Source: Sinohyriopsis cumingii
Taxonomy: Eukaryota; Mollusca; Bivalvia; Unionida; Unionidae
DNA length: 64,000 bases
Direction: 5' to 3'
NCBI GenBank assembly: GCA_028554795.2
Contig: CM068826.1
Coordinates: 105,872,602 to 105,936,601 of the forward strand
This document shows positions 59,923 through 64,000 of the stretch, one piece after another; position 1 is the stretch's first letter, and each line of letters begins with the position of its first letter. The notes under the pieces were generated by a model. The model had not been told where the DNA came from and made no database searches. It saw only the letters and a list, made by a program, of their open reading frames with translations. Position numbers and translations under genes: made by a program.

Positions 59923-60371
59923 GGTATAATTTTTATTTGTACTTTCTTTCGAGCACATTCATTAATAACAATGATTTCCCCATTGATTAGTTATCCCCAA
60001 ATTCCATTCTGCATAAACTTTAATGAATATTATCCATCCTCTTAATTTGAATGTCCACATTTAAGGGAAGCAAACTTGTTGTCATTCAAAATTATTTATT
60101 TAATTGTCTCAGTGTAATGGCTCTAAAAACGTTTTTCTCTTTAAAGTCATGAAAGTATGAAAACTCACACAGCAGGTTGTTATTTACCCCCGCCCCCCCC
60201 CCCCCCAAACAACGTCAACGATTACATATATCAGCAACTCTACTTCAAACCAAAATCCAGTGTGTGAGAAAGTCCATAATTAAATAAATTTCAAGCAGTT
60301 CTAAACTAAATGATAAGACCTACTTCTATAAATGGAAAGACAAATATATATATGTATATATCGAGGATCTC

Positions 60372-60504
60372 AAATAGATAATGATTTAATATTGAATTTA
60401 TGAAACGAGTTGAACAATATTGAGTTTCGTAAGAGCCATGTCATGCAAAAGCTGAACGTTACTCAACGAGTATCATAAATTTAATATTAAATCATTATCC
60501 ATTT
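60372..60504. mobile_element. Short fold-back MITE, 133 bp
   Basis: AAATAGATAATGATTTAATA at the left is matched inverted at the right (AAATGGATAATGATTTAATA), arms of about 40 bp around a ~50-bp loop. No target duplication was determined. Confidence 0.6.
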
Positions 60505-60954
60505 TAAATTCTGCTTATCACATATTTTCTTTTTTTATTGGTAAAGGTTTAGAGAGAAAGAAGAATAAATAATTTCATTCATTCTGACTCCGGCGCTGCG
60601 CTTTGCACTTGTTGCGCATAAAATAGTCCTGACCCAATTCTATATCTATTAACATTTAAAGGTAGGTTTTCTTTACAAATTATGAATCAAAGAGCAATTG
60701 TATTTCTCAATAAATAGAACATTTGACACAAAAATCATCTTTCAACACAGAGTGTCCCATGAAAATTCCGTGTGATGTCACATAGTTTGATCAGGGTTAG
60801 ATTCGACTATCCAATAAAGTGTGCCAGCTTCACCTAAAAGTTAAGATGTTGGATATTCGTGCTAAGATTACTGGATACAGAAATTATATATCTACTGACA
60901 TTTATTTGTGACCGGATAAACATCCAAATCAATCCTCTATCAAAGCTCATTCCA

Positions 60955-60956
<2 letters not shown>

Positions 60957-61030
<74 letters not shown>
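60957..61030. repeat. (GT)n(GA)n compound microsatellite
   Basis: It abuts the 3' end of SINE copy 2, as (CA)n does at copy 1. Confidence 0.95.
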
Positions 61031-61035
<5 letters not shown>

Positions 61036-61336
61036 ATTTTTAACGTAGCTTTAATAACTGTTCAGTCACATCGCTACGATGTCTGCAGTGTGGCAGTTTC
61101 TAGTGATGTCCAGCACTAGGGCATCGTGCCGCATACATATAGCATGATGTCTCACCCAGTCACATTATCCTGACACCAGACAGACCAGTCCTAACAATAA
61201 CATCTTAATGCTGAGCACCAAGCGAGGCAACTGTTAAGTACAAGTTTTATAAGTCTTTGGCATGACTCGCCGAAGTTCGAACACGCGACCTCCCGCATCC
61301 GAGGCGGACACTCTAACTAATAGGCCACCGGAGGGG
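61031..61336 (-). mobile_element. tRNA-derived SINE, copy 2
   Basis: Inverted match of the SINE at 25175. The tail (ACGTAGCTTTAATAACTGTT on the plus strand) lies next to the microsatellite, the body has CTACGATGTCTGCAGTGTGG, and the head has a decayed B box and an A box (TAGGCCACCGGAG side). Confidence 0.85.
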
Positions 61337-63359
61337 TGGGTGAAAGAGATCCCACTCATGTTAACCCTTTTGGCCTAATAAGAAACATAGGTACCCAGAC
61401 CATGAGGAAAGAGATACTAATCATTTGGTAAAATGGGTGTACGCGGTTGTTTCAACCTTTAAATATTTGTATGGGGGTTGGGATAAAGAGAGGAAAGAAA
61501 AAGAAAAAACATTACTCTACTTGAACTCTACTCTGTTGTCACTGCTTTTCAGTTATGTGGACCTTTGCTTGGATAACAATTTTAGTGATATCCATTCTTA
61601 TAATATGGCCCTAGTTGACAATAAACAATCACGCAGGGACTCGTATTATTTGTTTACGTCGTGGCTTTGTCCTGCACTGTCTTCGCTTCAGTATTTTGCT
61701 CCGTGTTCATCACGTATCTGGCCTTCAAAATAACTGAGCTGAAACTCTTTCACGTTAACAGGTACAACAGCTATGCAGATGAAACTCCATAATAGGAACG
61801 GGAACAACTGGCATTATTAGACGGTGGGGGTGGGGTGATATTGTCCGTGTGAGTTAAAAGTGCTTTTTCCCCTTCTTCAGTGGAGGCTTTGGTAACACTA
61901 CGTCGATTTCTCAGCTGCTTTAAATCTCGACTTTAAACTTTTTGGTTTTCAAGTACCAATTTAACACTTTTCATTTCATACATATTTAACCAATTTTATG
62001 AATCATCTATATTTACATATGTCTCGGCTATTGGTTATGTGCACGTACGGCGCAACATTACTGACTCAGCCAATTCCTTTCTTATTCGAAAACGTCTGCA
62101 ATTGCTTCTTAAACATTCACCACAAAGACTAACAGTTTATAAATGTTTTCCACTAAAACTCGAAATAGTCCCTGTTCCTTCAACACAGCTATATTTAAAT
62201 CAATGTTTCTCCTAACGTTTCCTGCGTTTCTGTGGGTGGGGGAAATGGCGGTTCGACATCCAGATTGCAGAAACCCAAAGTTACTGCAGCTCTCTCAGGA
62301 CTGCATCAATGACGCTTGTTTAGCAGTAGAGTTCATGCATTATAGAACTCTAATGGTAGCCTACCCTCTTTCGCCTAAGTGTCATGCCGAAAAATGTGAA
62401 AGACCAGTGTCTTGTCCATGCACTGCGGCAGTATTTACAACTGCAACGGTATCATTCGTGATCACTCTTCCTTACCTCTTTTGGGTTGCCAATAACTAGG
62501 CAGTAATTCAACCAAATCTTGCCAGCATTAAACCTTAGTTCTTCAAGCGTCATAGTTGTAGGACAGACGCAACAGCAGAGGCTGTTAAGTAGGTTCTGTA
62601 ATAAAATTGGATTCGAGTCCTTGGTAGGTGGAACTCAGACGCCAATAAGAAATACATCCGCCTTAGCGATATAACTTCCAGTTTGTAATTCAGTGATGAC
62701 CACGTTTGTTTTGCACATCAGCAAAGGACTTTTAAATGCATGTTCGCCGTTCTAGTTTTTCAGGTCCACATACAGACACAGCGGTCTACGTAAACAGACG
62801 CTCACTTCATATTGATTCGTTGAAGATAGGACAGTCTTAGAATGCTTTAATATTCAAGTGGGATTTAGTGACCTTGCATATGAACATAACAGGACTCGTT
62901 GGTGTTCAGACGTTTCTGCATCATCTTCTGAGAAAAACAGTTCGAAACACAACATCCTTCATGGACTGTGACTTTGAGTTGTGCAAGACTAGTTATTTGA
63001 ATATTCCTTCTTTTGTTTCCCACAGGTCACCTTCAATTTGGTGCTACATAGAGAGTGTCGTGGGTATTTCATCCCTCTCTGTGTGATGGCGCTCTTTTAA
63101 AGCCTGTAAAGTAATGTTAAGCAACTTATGCTAAAGTGTTCATAGAGAAGCTATGCCATTATAGCGGTAACTTTACAAAGCCTTGTAGTAAGTCACTACA
63201 AGCAGCCTGCAGTGATAGTCAAAGAGTACGTTATTTTTGCATCCTTAATTCTGATTTCTAAAGACCTCAACTTGCAGTTTCATTCTTAAATTCAGTTAAA
63301 TGTCTCTCGCTGTCCTTTTTGCAATACACAGTCACCTAACCACGTTTATGTGGAGAAAC

Positions 63360-63416
63360 AATGGTGTCTGAAGCGGGCCTCACTCTACGGATCCGCCGTG
63401 AGACTAGGTTTAAGAA
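63360..63416 (+). pseudogene. Histone H4 3'-end remnant
   Basis: TCTGAAGCGGGCCTCACTCT followed by ACGGATCCGCCGTGAGAC recalls the end of an H4 gene (LKRQGRTLYGFGG then stop), with a small deletion and several changes. A histone stem-loop follows about 65 bp later at the expected distance. The rest of H4 is not recognisable. The match is short, so the call is moderate. Confidence 0.5.
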
Positions 63417-63481
63417 GCAGAAGAAGACCAAAGAAGCAGTCCCACTTTCGCTAACCCTCTCGGGATGACAAGAAATAAAAC

Positions 63482-63497
63482 GGCCCTTTTCAGGGCC
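63482..63497 (+). terminator. Histone 3' stem-loop, host locus
   Basis: AAAACGGCCCTTTTCAGGGC followed by CGCC is a perfect metazoan replication-dependent histone stem-loop. No clear GAAAGA-type downstream element was seen after it. Confidence 0.8.
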
Positions 63498-63847
63498 GCC
63501 TAGGGATATTAATCATTTACCAGAAATGTGTGTATATATGTCTTTATGTCTGTGTTTTGTGCAGCTAAGATTTTAAACCCCTTACCTTTCTTTCGTGTTC
63601 GTATGGCATATTTTTTTAATTATAAATAATTGATTATGTGTGAGAGTGTGTATCTATTTCATGTCCCCCTTTTTTACATCTTAACTCCCTCTTTTTGTGT
63701 GAGAGTATGTTTGTATGTATACGTGTCATGTTTGTGTATAAACATTTATAATCTTTTCGTCAGATAACAGGGGTGTATGTTAAATCGCAATCAAAATCGG
63801 TTGCTGGATAGTACGGTGTGTGTGGGGTGGGGGTGGGGGTATGTGTG

Positions 63848-64000
63848 ATTTGGACTTTTAACGTAGCTTATCAGTCATATCACTACGATGTCTGCAGTGT
63901 GGCAGTTTATAGTGATCTCTAGCACTGGGCCATCATGCCGCAGATATGTAACATGATGTCCCACCTAGTCACATTAACCTGACATCAGGCAGACCAGTCC
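63848..64000 (-). mobile_element. tRNA-derived SINE, copy 3, cut by window end
   Basis: The tail and body match copies 1 and 2 (CTACGATGTCTGCAGTGTGG; CAGGCAGACCAGTCC). The head lies outside the window. Confidence 0.8.

Larger units (their letters stand above)
59815..64000. other. Intron or 5' flank of gene 2
   Basis: This stretch holds a (TA)n tract (59838-59920), a small inverted-repeat element (60372-60504), two SINE copies and a histone H4-like remnant with a stem-loop. A plus-strand frame of 118 codons at 62143-62499 has no known motif. Confidence 0.5.

Noticed and set aside
62143-62499. 118-codon open frame near the right end
   Set aside because: No recognisable domain, no exon-like borders and no paralogue; likely chance.

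Overview
The window looks like nuclear DNA of a marine invertebrate, most likely a mollusc or another lophotrochozoan. It is AT-rich, with short exons and long introns, many microsatellites, tRNA-derived SINEs, LINE debris and DNA transposons. The taxon is an inference from genome style; no marker gene fixes it.

Host genes. Two tandem paralogues lie on the minus strand, both resembling the N-terminal part of protocadherin-15 / Cad99C. Gene 1 starts with a signal-peptide exon at 21161 and runs left through 11 recognisable coding exons to 2890; its membrane exon lies outside the window or was not recognised. Gene 2 enters from the right, with nine coding exons between 59814 and 26510, and ends in an exon for the last part of the ectodomain, one transmembrane helix and a tail of about 130 residues. 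Exon phases agree throughout and exon sizes are close or identical. Each encodes about three cadherin repeats, far fewer than the 11 of protocadherin-15.

Polinton. A 22.2-kb Polinton/Maverick (adintovirus-like) fossil (27473-49697) sits in the last intron of gene 2. It has ~415-bp terminal inverted repeats and a near-perfect 6-bp target duplication. Its core block on the minus strand (47.4 to 31.9 kb) holds protein-primed DNA polymerase B, two BIR proteins, two F-box-like proteins, packaging ATPase, small basic proteins, integrase with chromodomain, a membrane protein, penton, a small basic/amphipathic protein, major capsid protein and protease. Several genes are broken (about ten breaks in all). 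The two ends carry small accessory genes.

Main discovery candidate. The accessory transcription units of the Polinton, including both terminal repeats, end in sequences matching the metazoan replication-dependent histone 3' stem-loop (GGCCC-TTTTCA-GGGCC type), followed by a purine-rich downstream element. There are five copies. The same motif, next to what looks like a decayed histone H4 end, occurs in host DNA at 63.48 kb. The left-end units also share a CGGACGTGAAGG box just upstream of a TATA box, and two of their genes are paralogues. This suggests S-phase-coupled, non-polyadenylated expression of the Polinton accessory genes.

Other mobile DNA: a 2.4-kb transposon with CACTGG ends and a nearly intact transposase (18576-20975), a 272-bp Mutator-like MITE with a 10-bp target duplication (7544-7815), a 775-bp fold-back element (16372-17146), a mariner remnant (~6.9-7.25 kb), two LINE remnants (11.23-13.28 and 22.88-23.26 kb), three copies of one tRNA-derived SINE (25.2, 61.0 and 63.85 kb), and minisatellites.
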